From SKVR01 sp046291875 (lineage in GTDB: Bacteria; Bacteroidota; Bacteroidia; Bacteroidales; UBA7960), in NCBI GenBank assembly GCA_046291875.1, contig JBKBSF010000021.1:12443-76442 (forward strand): a stretch of DNA of 64,000 nt, read 5' to 3'. Under the pieces are notes generated by a model. It saw only the letters and a list, made by a program, of their open reading frames with translations, did no database searches and was not told the origin of the DNA. Numbering within the stretch: position 1 is the stretch's first letter; the number at the start of each line of letters is the position of its first letter. Made by a program: the position numbers and the translations under genes. Below, piece by piece: positions 17,929 through 26,310 of this stretch.

Positions 17929-18750
17929 ATGCACTTTCAGATAATCCAGCCATCGCCCTCACTGGCACCCTACATCAGGCATTTCTGGGTGCTTGAAACA
18001 ACCTTGAGCGATGGCATTGTAAAGGAAAGAGTGGTGCCAACCGGCAATATCGAGATGATGTTTCATTACCGAAAACCCTTCCTTTCCATTTCTCCCTCCG
18101 GAAATTCAGAGGCGCAATCCTTGTCGATGATTTCGGGCATCAGCCATTCCTGGTTTGATGTGAGCACAACGGGCGAATCAGGTGCACTGGCAGTAACCTT
18201 TTTACCGGGAGCCGCTGCGTGCTTTTTCAATTTGCCCATGATGGAACTGGAAGATAAAAGCCTCCACCTTGGCGATTTATTTACCCATGAAGCAAACCTG
18301 GTCGAAGAGCAAATGGCCGAAGCACCTTCCACAGCTGAACGGGTAAGGATTGCGGAAGATTTTCTTATACAAAGGTTACGCCCGGTACCTGCTCATGACA
18401 TCAGGCTGGTGCAGCACGGAGTGCAACTGATCAAAAAGCAAAAAGGGCAGATAAGGGCTTCTGAGTTGTCGGAAAAACTGTGCGTAACTCCCAGAACCCT
18501 GGAAAGAAAATTTGCCACTTTTGTCGGAAACACGCCAAAGAAATTCATCAACATCGTTCGCTTTCATGAGGTAATGACCAGCCTTACGTCAGCCAAACCC
18601 GGAAAACTTGCCCAACACGCCCTTGAGAACGGGTACTTCGACCAGGCACATTTTATCAGGGATTTCAAAACCTACTCAGGGTATACTCCAAAGGAATTAC
18701 TGGCGGGCCATTTTTGCCCGGATCTCAGCCAGGATATCGGGCACCTCTGA
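17929..18750 (+). CDS. AraC-family transcriptional regulator
   Basis: The 273-residue protein has an N-terminal cupin-like domain (start PSPSLAPYIRHFWVLE, typical of the DUF6597-type sensor part) and a C-terminal AraC helix-turn-helix (about residues 165-262). The latter shows the first HTH in ASELSEKLCVTPRTLERKF and the second ending in GYFDQAHFIRDFKTYSGYTPKE. Such proteins usually act as ligand-responsive activators. It lies 83 bp upstream of an ABC exporter operon in the same direction and is the natural candidate to control it. The ligand is unknown. The annotated ATG is the first in frame and is preceded by a -7 box about 190 bp upstream. Confidence 0.9.
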   Translation: MHFQIIQPSPSLAPYIRHFWVLETTLSDGIVKERVVPTGNIEMMFHYRKPFLSISPSGNSEAQSLSMISGISHSWFDVSTTGESGALAVTFLPGAAACFFNLPMMELEDKSLHLGDLFTHEANLVEEQMAEAPSTAERVRIAEDFLIQRLRPVPAHDIRLVQHGVQLIKKQKGQIRASELSEKLCVTPRTLERKFATFVGNTPKKFINIVRFHEVMTSLTSAKPGKLAQHALENGYFDQAHFIRDFKTYSGYTPKELLAGHFCPDLSQDIGHL

Positions 18751-18771
18751 GCCCTTCTCACAATGTCGTTT

Positions 18772-18808
18772 TTTTACAATTCCAAGGGTTTTCGCCAGTC
18801 TACCTTTG
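18772..18808 (+). promoter_or_regulatory. Promoter of the ABC exporter operon
   Basis: TACCTTTG (18801-18808) matches TAnnTTTG. A T-rich stretch ending in TTAC lies 21 bp upstream at the -33 position. The predicted leader is only about 20 nt before the ATG at 18834. This supports separate transcription of the exporter from the AraC gene. Confidence 0.5.
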
Positions 18809-18833
18809 TCCGGTAATTGTAAAACCCAAAAAA

Positions 18834-19601
18834 ATGACTGTAGAAATTCTTTTCAAGAGCATTACGAAAAAGTACCGCAAAGGTCCTGAAGCCCTCAGGG
18901 GCATAGACCTGGAAGTGGGCAAAGGAGAGCTGTTTACACTCCTGGGACCCAACGGAGCAGGCAAATCGACATTGGTAAAAATTGCCACCACCATTATCCG
19001 GAAAGACAGCGGGCAGTTTTCCATTGGTGAGCATAACCCCCACAGGGATTTCTCTCCCATAAGGCGGTATATCGGAGTTGCCCTTCAGGATAACGAGCTT
19101 GACCCGACCGAAACTGCAGAAAACCTGCTTACTTTTCAGGGCCGGTTGTTTGGATTGACAAGAAATCAGGCACAGCAAAGGACAGAGGAGCTCCTGGATG
19201 CCTTCGAGCTACAAACTGAACGGGCTAAAAAATGCGAAACCCTTTCCGGCGGAAACAAACGACGCCTGCATTGTGCGCTGGCACTGGTGCACCGACCAAG
19301 GGTACTGTTTCTTGACGAGCCTACCGTTGGAATGGACCCGGAAGCACGGGCCCGATTCTGGCAAGTGATTACCCACCTCAACAAAAAGGAGGGGGTTACC
19401 GTATTTCTCACTACCCAATACCTGGAAGAAGCCGACAAACACGCCACCCAGATGGCGCTCATAAAAGACGGTACAATTCACTATTGCGGTACAGTGGAAT
19501 CATTCAAAAAACTGGTGAATGCCGAAAAACAAACTTCTCTGGAAGAAAGCTACCTTGCCTGGATGGATCTTAAATCGAAGCCGGAGCTCCCGGTCAATTA
19601 A
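18834..19601 (+). CDS. ABC-2 type exporter, ATP-binding subunit
   Basis: The frame is open from further upstream, but the ATG at 18834 begins directly at the nucleotide-binding fold (MTVEILFKSITKKY) and follows a good promoter. This gives 255 residues. Walker A is GPNGAGKST (38-46), the signature LSGGN (136-140) and Walker B VLFLDEP with D160/E161. It belongs to the DrrA/CcmA-like group that energises drug, lipid or polysaccharide export. The permease gene follows after 55 bp. Regulation by the upstream AraC protein is inferred from position. Confidence 0.93.
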   Translation: MTVEILFKSITKKYRKGPEALRGIDLEVGKGELFTLLGPNGAGKSTLVKIATTIIRKDSGQFSIGEHNPHRDFSPIRRYIGVALQDNELDPTETAENLLTFQGRLFGLTRNQAQQRTEELLDAFELQTERAKKCETLSGGNKRRLHCALALVHRPRVLFLDEPTVGMDPEARARFWQVITHLNKKEGVTVFLTTQYLEEADKHATQMALIKDGTIHYCGTVESFKKLVNAEKQTSLEESYLAWMDLKSKPELPVN

Positions 19602-19656
19602 TGGAAACAAATCAACTCTTAAACTTCTCAACCTTTCAACTCTTCAACTTAAAGAA

Positions 19657-20415
19657 ATGTCAACAAACACACTAATCATTACACGCAGTATTCTCAAACT
19701 TGCCAAACAGCCCACTGCCCCCATCATGGGGTTCGCCATGAGCTTGTTCTTCCTGCTGGTTTACAATGCAGGCATTGGCGGGATCGGGCACCTGGAAGCC
19801 TTTGGAGATAAAGGCTATCTGGCATTTATCTTTCCCATTACCATCATTTCGCTGGCCATGGGTTCGTCGGCAGGTGCGGGGCAAACCCTCAATGCTGACA
19901 TGCAGTCAGGGTACTTCAGACGGTTGTACCTCTCCCCTGTTTCGCGCCGGATGCTGGTAATAGCACCCATGCTGGCCGACACTTTCTCATCGTTGTTCTT
20001 CACAGGTATCATCCTGGCTATTGGTGCTTTGTTCGGGCTGCCATTCCAGTTTGGAGTTCTTTCTGTGGCAGGCATACTGTTGCTTTCTCTGCTTTGGGCC
20101 ATTACCCTTTGTGGCTTCTCGGCCGGTATTATGCTGCGAACGGGCCAGCACCAGAGTGCTTCCATTGTAACCAATGCTATTTTCCCCCTGCTGTTTCTGA
20201 GCACCACTTTCCTTCCGAGGGAACTCATCACAAGCCAGTGGCTACTGGCAGTTTCGTGGGCAAACCCAGTGACCTATGTGCTGGAGGCCAACAGGTACCT
20301 GCTTGGAGGAACGGCAACACAGGAGTTCTTTCTGCTGGGATTGACGATTCTTACCCTTACATCGGCAGGATCACTGATATTTGCCGTGGGAAGTACGGAT
20401 AAGATTAAGATCTAA
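19657..20415 (+). CDS. ABC-2 type exporter, permease subunit
   Basis: From the ATG at 19657 the protein has 252 residues with about six membrane helices, beginning MSTNTLIITRSILKLAKQP and containing the ABC-2 pattern of a cytoplasmic N-terminus, a central loop (MQSGYFRRLYLSPVSRR) and the conserved region near SIVTNAIFPLLFLSTTFLPRE. The open frame upstream (from 19519) overlaps the ATPase gene and looks non-native, so the later start was chosen. It pairs with the ATPase at 18834-19601. The transported compound cannot be inferred; drug or antibiotic export is a common role in this family. Confidence 0.9.
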   Translation: MSTNTLIITRSILKLAKQPTAPIMGFAMSLFFLLVYNAGIGGIGHLEAFGDKGYLAFIFPITIISLAMGSSAGAGQTLNADMQSGYFRRLYLSPVSRRMLVIAPMLADTFSSLFFTGIILAIGALFGLPFQFGVLSVAGILLLSLLWAITLCGFSAGIMLRTGQHQSASIVTNAIFPLLFLSTTFLPRELITSQWLLAVSWANPVTYVLEANRYLLGGTATQEFFLLGLTILTLTSAGSLIFAVGSTDKIKI

Positions 20416-20600
20416 AGAGGAGCAGGAGGCTGTCTTAAAAGTGCCATCCGCGGTTGGGTAATCTCGCCCTGCTAACTGTCAAAACCAGATCAATTCAGGA
20501 GTCAGATTTCTGCTTCGGCGAACTCTGCCTCCTGATGATGACAAAAAAAGTTTGTGGCTTGATGAGCCATTTCTATTTAATATTAATAACGCCCCAGCTT

Positions 20601-21110
20601 CTATGAGGCACTGGCATTGGAAGCTAACAAGTCATTCAAACAAATTATTTTACTGCCCTTTTTTTCGTAATAATTCAGCATTTCGTTAATTTTCCTTTTA
20701 TCATAACTTGTAATACAATCAGATATGACTGTAACTTTGTAGTTTTCTTTGCACATATTAAATACGGTTGATTTCACGCAGGCAATGGCGTCTGCTCCGG
20801 TAATGTAAAATTCGCTTATTTCATTTTTCTTGATAAAATCTGCGAAATCTTCGCTGGTCAATGCGTTGCCTTTGGATTTTTCAAAAATATTTTCGGAAAC
20901 CACTTTCATGTCCGAAACGAATTCAGATCCATGAGTATCAGGCTTGAAAGTCCTTGTGCCGTCAGATAGGTTATAATGTCGTATGTAAACGACATGAATT
21001 TCATTTTCCACTGCCCAGTCTATTGACCGATTAACATTGTCAATGATTTCTTTGTAGTTTTTGGTAATGTCATTTTGAATGTCAATTACCACCAGGGACT
21101 TCTTTTGCAT
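20601..21110 (-). CDS. Isochorismatase-like cysteine hydrolase
   Basis: From the ATG at 21110 the protein has 169 residues and the isochorismatase fold: Asp10 in VVIDIQND, a Lys in EKSKGNA (78 or 80) and the nucleophile Cys111 in TGADAIACVKST. Members cleave vinyl ethers, amides or nicotinamide-like substrates. Which one applies here is not evident. Upstream ATGs (21173, 21158) would add a charged stretch not typical of the family. The gene is AT-rich compared with the exporter next to it, as are the following few genes, which may mark a different origin. It stands alone, with 185 bp to the convergent exporter. Confidence 0.85.
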   Translation of the reverse strand: MQKKSLVVIDIQNDITKNYKEIIDNVNRSIDWAVENEIHVVYIRHYNLSDGTRTFKPDTHGSEFVSDMKVVSENIFEKSKGNALTSEDFADFIKKNEISEFYITGADAIACVKSTVFNMCKENYKVTVISDCITSYDKRKINEMLNYYEKKGSKIICLNDLLASNASAS

Positions 21111-21407
21111 GGGATTTCCTTCTTTAATTTTTATGTTTTTAAATTCAATTTCCGATTTCATTGTCCTTATCACTCATGCTTGCGGCTAATGGTTACATGC
21201 ATGAAGCTCTGGGGATTAAGGACTTCGTTTGGCATGATCAATGGCCATTATAATCATAATGATGCCTCGCATAAAATCTATGGATTGTATCCTATTCACA
21301 TCAAAGCATTTTGAATTTAATTGAGAGCAAAAGGACAACACCATAATCCACAATTCATGAATCTTGGATTATGAATTATGGCTTATACTTTCCCTATTTG
21401 TTCGCTT

Positions 21408-21833
21408 TTATTTGTCTTGTAAATCTTGATCCCATTTCTCTTTTGCCAGTTCTGACCATATTTCAATAAGATTATTTTCCGGATCACGAAAATGGCATGC
21501 TCTCAATCCCCAACCGGTCATATCGGAGGGTTTGTTTATAAAATGAACGCCCTTTTCTAATAGGTCTTGATAGGATTGATCCACATTTTCTACCTTAAGA
21601 ATGATGGCCATTTTCTCTCTGTGGTCAGAAGGCAATGCCTTTTCAGCGTTTCCAATGACACGCGCCATTAAATCTGATTTAAAGATTGACAGCACAGATG
21701 GAATGCCCAGATCGAAGCTGGCATAATCATCACCGATTTTCCCCCAGGTAACATTCAATCCGAGGGTTTCTGAGTAAAACTTAAAACAACCATCGAAATC
21801 TTCGACCAATAGTCTGATGCAATTTAGCTCCAT
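21408..21833 (-). CDS. VOC-family (glyoxalase/bleomycin-resistance) protein
   Basis: The 141-residue protein carries the vicinal-oxygen-chelate fold: beginning LNCIRLLVEDFDGCFKFYSETLGL and ending with the second module DMTGWGLRACHFRDPENNLIEIWSEL, where the Glu of NLIEIW and the His of CHFRDP are candidate metal ligands. It is a single-domain member that would dimerise. The family includes glyoxalase I, dioxygenases and antibiotic-binding proteins, and the sequence does not select between them. A long inverted repeat AATTCAT/ATGAATT lies in the 234-bp gap downstream. Confidence 0.87.
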   Translation of the reverse strand: MELNCIRLLVEDFDGCFKFYSETLGLNVTWGKIGDDYASFDLGIPSVLSIFKSDLMARVIGNAEKALPSDHREKMAIILKVENVDQSYQDLLEKGVHFINKPSDMTGWGLRACHFRDPENNLIEIWSELAKEKWDQDLQDK

Positions 21834-21950
21834 GTTTTTATATTTTTGAATTATGAGTTCACTCCGGAAAGTGCTTGTTTTAAATAACTGAAAATTTGAA
21901 TTCTTAATGATTTACAACTGGGTTAGCTATGGACTTATACATCCTGTGAT

Positions 21951-22892
21951 TCATTCGTCATTTAAATGCTTTCTTATCAATGCATTCACAATTTCAGGCT
22001 GTTCCACATTCATTAAATGTCCTGTTGGGAGAATAACTACATCGATATCCGAAATAGATTTTCTTGCAAAATTTTCATTTCTATCCGTATTTCCAATACA
22101 TTCATCCCAGGTACCCAATACCAGCAAGGTGTTTGATTTTACACGCGTTAACTCTCTTCGGGTTAATCCTTTGGGAGGAGAAAGTCTTGGTTTGCAATTC
22201 GTTGCTACAAACATGTATTCATGCATCTCTGTCACGACCTTTTCATTTTCGCCTAAAGCGAATGCGATTAACGCCCTTTTGTTTCTATCAGAAGGGTTGA
22301 TTAAAACCTTGAATAACTTACCCATCACTCTCAGGTAGTTTGCTTTTAAGCCCATGGGCCCCAGCAATACCAATTTATCAATACTTTGGGCCTGATAAAC
22401 AGCAAAATTCATAGCTATCCACCCACCCATGGATGACCCAACAACATGTACTCGGCTCAAATTTAGCGCATCACAAATCTCACTCAACCAATGAGCATAC
22501 TGTTCCCCATTTTTTGGATAGTCATCCAGTTTGTCCAACCTATATTCACTTTTCCCAATATCTCCTATGGTGTTTATAGAATACACCCGAAATGATTTGC
22601 TAAGTTCGTGAATGTTCGGAAACCACATAGTCGCCGTTACTCCCATGGCATGTATTAAAAACAAGGCAGGACTACCCTCTTTACCACTCACTATAATATT
22701 GGTTCTTCCGTATGAGGTTTCGATATCTTTAATCTGGTAGGGTTCCGACCAGATTTCAAGCCTCCTATTGTACATGCTATCTATTCGTTCCTTGTTTTGG
22801 TCGGTTATGTAGATGGTGTCATTGGTTGGCCTGGAGAGGGAACATGCCATGAAAACAAAAGCCGAAAGTGCTATCAGAAATATTTTTCCCAT
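21951..22892 (-). CDS. Lipoprotein alpha/beta hydrolase
   Basis: The 313-residue protein starts with a lipoprotein signal (lipidated Cys17 in FVFMACS). It has an alpha/beta-hydrolase fold with the oxyanion region LFLIHAMGV, the nucleophile elbow GSSMGG (Ser154), an acid in LVLGTWDEC and the His in LPTGHLMNVEQP. It is therefore an envelope-bound esterase or peptidase-like enzyme of unknown substrate. Its start codon overlaps the stop of the DUF4345 gene by one base (TAATG), so the two are translationally coupled. Confidence 0.88.
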   Translation of the reverse strand: MGKIFLIALSAFVFMACSLSRPTNDTIYITDQNKERIDSMYNRRLEIWSEPYQIKDIETSYGRTNIIVSGKEGSPALFLIHAMGVTATMWFPNIHELSKSFRVYSINTIGDIGKSEYRLDKLDDYPKNGEQYAHWLSEICDALNLSRVHVVGSSMGGWIAMNFAVYQAQSIDKLVLLGPMGLKANYLRVMGKLFKVLINPSDRNKRALIAFALGENEKVVTEMHEYMFVATNCKPRLSPPKGLTRRELTRVKSNTLLVLGTWDECIGNTDRNENFARKSISDIDVVILPTGHLMNVEQPEIVNALIRKHLNDE

Positions 22893-23320
22893 TAGGATTG
22901 TGGTGTTATGTTGGTCATGGGATCACTACTTTTACCCTGTTTTTTACGCTCCAGCCCATAACAAACCAAAGCCGCAAGCCCAAAGGCAAATTCAGCCCCA
23001 AAGCTCAGCCAGTTCGACATATCGCCGGCTCCGTCAAACAAAATCCCATAAAGCCGGGCAAGAGAAGTAAACCCAATGGAACCCGATAGTACGATCAGGC
23101 CATAGATCACGGTTTCCTTGCGAAGGGCAAAAAACACGAGCACAAAGCCCAGCCCGATTTCCATTCCGCCCAGCGGAGCCCGTATATGATTGGCGCTACT
23201 TCTGGTGGGTAGTATGATGCCATCCATAGTGGTAATGATATCGGGATTCAGGAAAAACAAAAAGCCGAATGCAAAATATATCAGGGCTCCGGCAAAGAGG
23301 ATGATTTTGGAAATTTTCAT
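22892..23320 (-). CDS. Small four-helix membrane protein (DUF4345-like)
   Basis: The 142-residue protein has about four transmembrane helices, starting MKISKIILFAGALIYFAFGF, with the conserved R-A-P-x-G-G-M region (NHIRAPLGGMEIGLG) typical of DUF4345 proteins. It ends in a short basic tail (ERKKQGKSS). No biochemical role is known for the family. It is the first gene of a two-gene unit with the lipoprotein hydrolase, sharing a TAATG junction. Confidence 0.82.
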   Translation of the reverse strand: MKISKIILFAGALIYFAFGFLFFLNPDIITTMDGIILPTRSSANHIRAPLGGMEIGLGFVLVFFALRKETVIYGLIVLSGSIGFTSLARLYGILFDGAGDMSNWLSFGAEFAFGLAALVCYGLERKKQGKSSDPMTNITPQS

Positions 23321-23380
23321 GGGTGATTGGATTTGCAGCCTTGGGTTAAAACCTTATCGTTTAGCGTTATGCCTGGGGGT

Positions 23381-24202
23381 TCAGGATGGTTTCAGATTAC
23401 TTAAAATCTCCTTGTATAGCATGCTTGCCAGTTCGCTTGGGGCCCCCTTTTTGCAAAAGGCAAAGTTTGCCAGCTTTCTGTTTGGATTCTCGACAATAAC
23501 ACTACCATTAACCGTTTTGGATGTCAAAACATTAAGTGCATTCAAGAACCTTTGATCGTTTTTTGCGCTGTCATAAAAGGAAAGCACATACACATAATAA
23601 AACAGATTATAGCGGGAGAAAGGGTACTCAACCATCATAAACAGTTTACCAATCCCATACTGACAAGGGCCTAAGGGTTTACGGATTTCCCAATGGTTCA
23701 GTAAGGTTTCAACCGCTTTATCCAAACGTGGTTCTTTATTTAGATAGGGGGTAAACCTGAAGGCGTCCAGTGCCAGTAAGGTTGTGCCCGGATTGGAGAA
23801 AGCCGTTTCCGGTCCCCTGCCGAATTTATAAGTGTTACAACGCCATCCACCATCATCATGCTGGATGTCCAGCAGGTGCTCAAAGGTTTTTTTAAGCCTG
23901 CTGTCATGGGCATAATTCAAGCGGCATAAAACCCTGGCAACCCCCGCTGTGTGACAAGGGTAAATAGCTCCTTTTGGGGCATTTTGAAATCGCCCATCTT
24001 CGCGCCATAAACTCCAAATTAAATCCGTAGCATCTTTCATGATGGGAGAAGAGGTTTCCCCCAGCTCAGAGAGCATCAACAAACTTTCTACAGTTGAAAA
24101 AGGAGAGCCCTTGCAAATCCGCTTATCATCAGTAGCCCACAAATCGGCCCCATTATCATAGCGCCTGGCAATGATTGCGTCGATATCTGATTGATAATTC
24201 AT
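23381..24202 (-). CDS. Prenyltransferase/squalene-cyclase-like alpha-toroid protein
   Basis: From the ATG at 24202 (MNYQSDIDAIIARRYDNGAD) the protein has 273 residues. Repeated helical units contain motifs such as HTAGVARVLCRLNY, IQHDDGGWRCNTYK and NPGTTLLALDAFR, the QxxDGGW signature of terpenoid-cyclase/prenyltransferase toroids. The acidic DxDD cyclase motif was not seen, so a cyclase role is doubtful. A scaffold or unknown enzyme is as likely. The in-frame upstream start at 24268 would overlap the end of no gene but adds a non-conserved segment. It lies 78 bp downstream of the serine hydrolase and may share its palindrome-controlled promoter. Confidence 0.75.
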   Translation of the reverse strand: MNYQSDIDAIIARRYDNGADLWATDDKRICKGSPFSTVESLLMLSELGETSSPIMKDATDLIWSLWREDGRFQNAPKGAIYPCHTAGVARVLCRLNYAHDSRLKKTFEHLLDIQHDDGGWRCNTYKFGRGPETAFSNPGTTLLALDAFRFTPYLNKEPRLDKAVETLLNHWEIRKPLGPCQYGIGKLFMMVEYPFSRYNLFYYVYVLSFYDSAKNDQRFLNALNVLTSKTVNGSVIVENPNRKLANFAFCKKGAPSELASMLYKEILSNLKPS

Positions 24203-24280
24203 ATCCAGACTAATTTGATCGTTCGGACTAAAACATTCGTGCGGCCCGGCATAAATACTAAATAACAAGTGTTTATGCTA

Positions 24281-26062
24281 TTATTGAGGGCCCATCAAAG
24301 GAAAATCTCCTGCTAATGTACGAAACATCCACTGCCCTTCCATTCTTTCCATCCTGAAATCGGGGTAGTTGTATCGAAACCCGTCCACAAAAATGAGGTT
24401 GCCATCAATGACGGTCGCTTCTAAGTTTTGCGGCCCGTTATAGGAAAATTGCTGATCGATATGCATACCGCGCATTTTGCCTCTTTTCTTCAAATTTAAT
24501 CGCACGCCGACTTCTGTTTTTTCATAAACCAACCTTACTCTGTAGGCGGATGATTCATTTTGTAAACGGTAAAAATTGTAGCCAATAAAATCACCTCTGT
24601 CGCCTGTAATCTCATCCCATATTTCTCTCAGGCGCTTCTCTGAGAGGACAATCCTCATTAAGGGTACAGAGCTCTTCAATATCCGTTTATAATCTCCCTC
24701 ACCAAATGCCAGGGCAAGTCTTTCGGCTTTCTGAAATCGGCGGGTATCTTCGTGCAATTCCTGATGGTAATACAAATCGAGAATGGACGGGCTTCCTTCC
24801 CGGGCATAAATCAATATCAAGTCGTACTGCTGTTCTATTTGGTATGGAAAGCCACCGATGGTGTACAATCCACTTTTCAATACAGCAGGCTCATTTGTTG
24901 GCGTAGGTAGGAGCTCAAAGGGCTTTTGGAAAAGAATATGATGGATTTGGTCAGACAATCCGGAAATATTCCGAACGCTTCGTCCTAACTCCCAAAGTTC
25001 ATGCGTATGGTTGGAAAGGACAATTACATAGAGATCATGCTCTGGATAAAACCCGGCTTCGGACACATAGCCCAATGTTCCGCCCGGATGTGTGATGTAA
25101 GTATTGCCATTTCGTGTGGTTATCTCCCATCCGTAGCCATAGTAATCTCTTCCGGCTTTGGCATGCTTTTCAAATAATTTTTCGTTCAAATCTTTTCTTA
25201 GCACCGTTTCGTTTTTCAACGCCAGCATCCACTGATGTAAGTCAGGTGCCGATGAGAAAACCCCGCCGGCACCCACTGTCCATGAGTCGTGCCACAGGGG
25301 CGGTACATCATGCGTATTGGGAAGACCCAAATAGGGATTGGATACCCTGCTGGTGTCGGCATTGAATAACCCAAAAGAGGTAGAGTGCATTTGCAGGGGT
25401 AGCCAGAAGGTTTCATACAGGTATTGATCATAGGTTTTACCACTCACCTGCTCAATAATGGCCGCCAGCAGAATATAGTTTATGTTGCTGTAGTCGAACT
25501 TTTTGCCGGGGTTGAAGTCCAGCGACAATTCATCAAAGTAATACACAAGCTCTTTTATCCCGATGGGGGTTTCTTCGGGAAAGATTATCTCCGAAACATC
25601 ATAGGTTTTGCTTCGGGCAAAATCCTGATGTATTCCCGAGCTCATGGAAAGCAGGTGGTGAATGGTGACTTTTTCGGTTGCATCGCCAAGGTCGGGAAAA
25701 AACCCTGAGAGATTATCGCTAAGGGATAGCTTATCCTCTTCTGCCAGTTTTAAAATGGCTGCTGCGGTAAATTGCTTTGTGAGACTGCCGATACCATACA
25801 CGGAGGCATTTGCATTCAAGTGCCCCCTCCCCGCATCTGCATAACCAAAACTTTTGGCATACAACACCTGCTCTTTGCGGGCCACCAGCACGGTGCCCGA
25901 AAATCTTTTGTAATAATCATAGCCCTGCATCAGGCTATCGATACGTTGGGCAATCACACCAGAGTCTGCCGGTAAAAACACACCGGGTTCGTTGGCTTTA
26001 AGTTTTTGATTGCAGGCATTTGAAAAAACGAGTAAAAAGATACTCAACAGCGTTAATCTCAT
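24281..26062 (-). CDS. Lipoprotein serine hydrolase (beta-lactamase/DD-peptidase class C fold)
   Basis: The 593-residue protein has a lipoprotein signal (Cys17 in VFSNACNQ). A class C beta-lactamase/penicillin-binding-like domain (about 35-375) shows the SxxK nucleophile Ser93-Leu-Thr-Lys96, the YxN motif Tyr191-Ser-Asn193 and a HPGG motif in place of KTG. A C-terminal beta-rich domain (about 390-593) resembles the accessory lipocalin-like domain of such esterases. It probably acts on a peptide, ester or D-amino-acid bond in the periplasm. Its promoter (26092-26136) carries the regulon palindrome, with a leader of only about 25 nt, the shortest of the five. Confidence 0.9.
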   Translation of the reverse strand: MRLTLLSIFLLVFSNACNQKLKANEPGVFLPADSGVIAQRIDSLMQGYDYYKRFSGTVLVARKEQVLYAKSFGYADAGRGHLNANASVYGIGSLTKQFTAAAILKLAEEDKLSLSDNLSGFFPDLGDATEKVTIHHLLSMSSGIHQDFARSKTYDVSEIIFPEETPIGIKELVYYFDELSLDFNPGKKFDYSNINYILLAAIIEQVSGKTYDQYLYETFWLPLQMHSTSFGLFNADTSRVSNPYLGLPNTHDVPPLWHDSWTVGAGGVFSSAPDLHQWMLALKNETVLRKDLNEKLFEKHAKAGRDYYGYGWEITTRNGNTYITHPGGTLGYVSEAGFYPEHDLYVIVLSNHTHELWELGRSVRNISGLSDQIHHILFQKPFELLPTPTNEPAVLKSGLYTIGGFPYQIEQQYDLILIYAREGSPSILDLYYHQELHEDTRRFQKAERLALAFGEGDYKRILKSSVPLMRIVLSEKRLREIWDEITGDRGDFIGYNFYRLQNESSAYRVRLVYEKTEVGVRLNLKKRGKMRGMHIDQQFSYNGPQNLEATVIDGNLIFVDGFRYNYPDFRMERMEGQWMFRTLAGDFPLMGPQ

Positions 26063-26091
26063 AATGGATTACTTATATTTTTAGATGTATG

Positions 26092-26136
26092 CAAAAATAT
26101 CCAACGAAAACAGGAAACTTATGAACCTGGGTTCAT
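26092..26136 (-). promoter_or_regulatory. Regulon promoter C: -7 box plus 16-bp palindrome
   Basis: On the minus strand, operator ATGAACCTGGGTTCAT (26121-26136), a 21-bp gap, then -7 box TATTTTTG (26092-26099). The predicted start near 26086 gives a 24-nt leader to the serine hydrolase ATG, which makes this the clearest promoter of the set. Confidence 0.82.
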
Positions 26137-26310
26137 AAAAGAATATTTTTCGTGTAGACATCTTTTGGGTTTTCCTGGCAGCTGAAAAATAGGCGTTTAA
26201 AATTTCTATTATCTCTCTGTTGGGAACTGAATGTGTTATCAAGAGTATCACAATATTTTGCATTTAAATCAATTAACTATGTATGTATTATTAATCTGTA
26301 TCAACTCTTA

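Noticed and set aside
17798..17944. 48-residue plus-strand frame overlapping the AraC start
   Set aside because: No recognisable composition or coupling to the AraC gene; it is more likely leader sequence.
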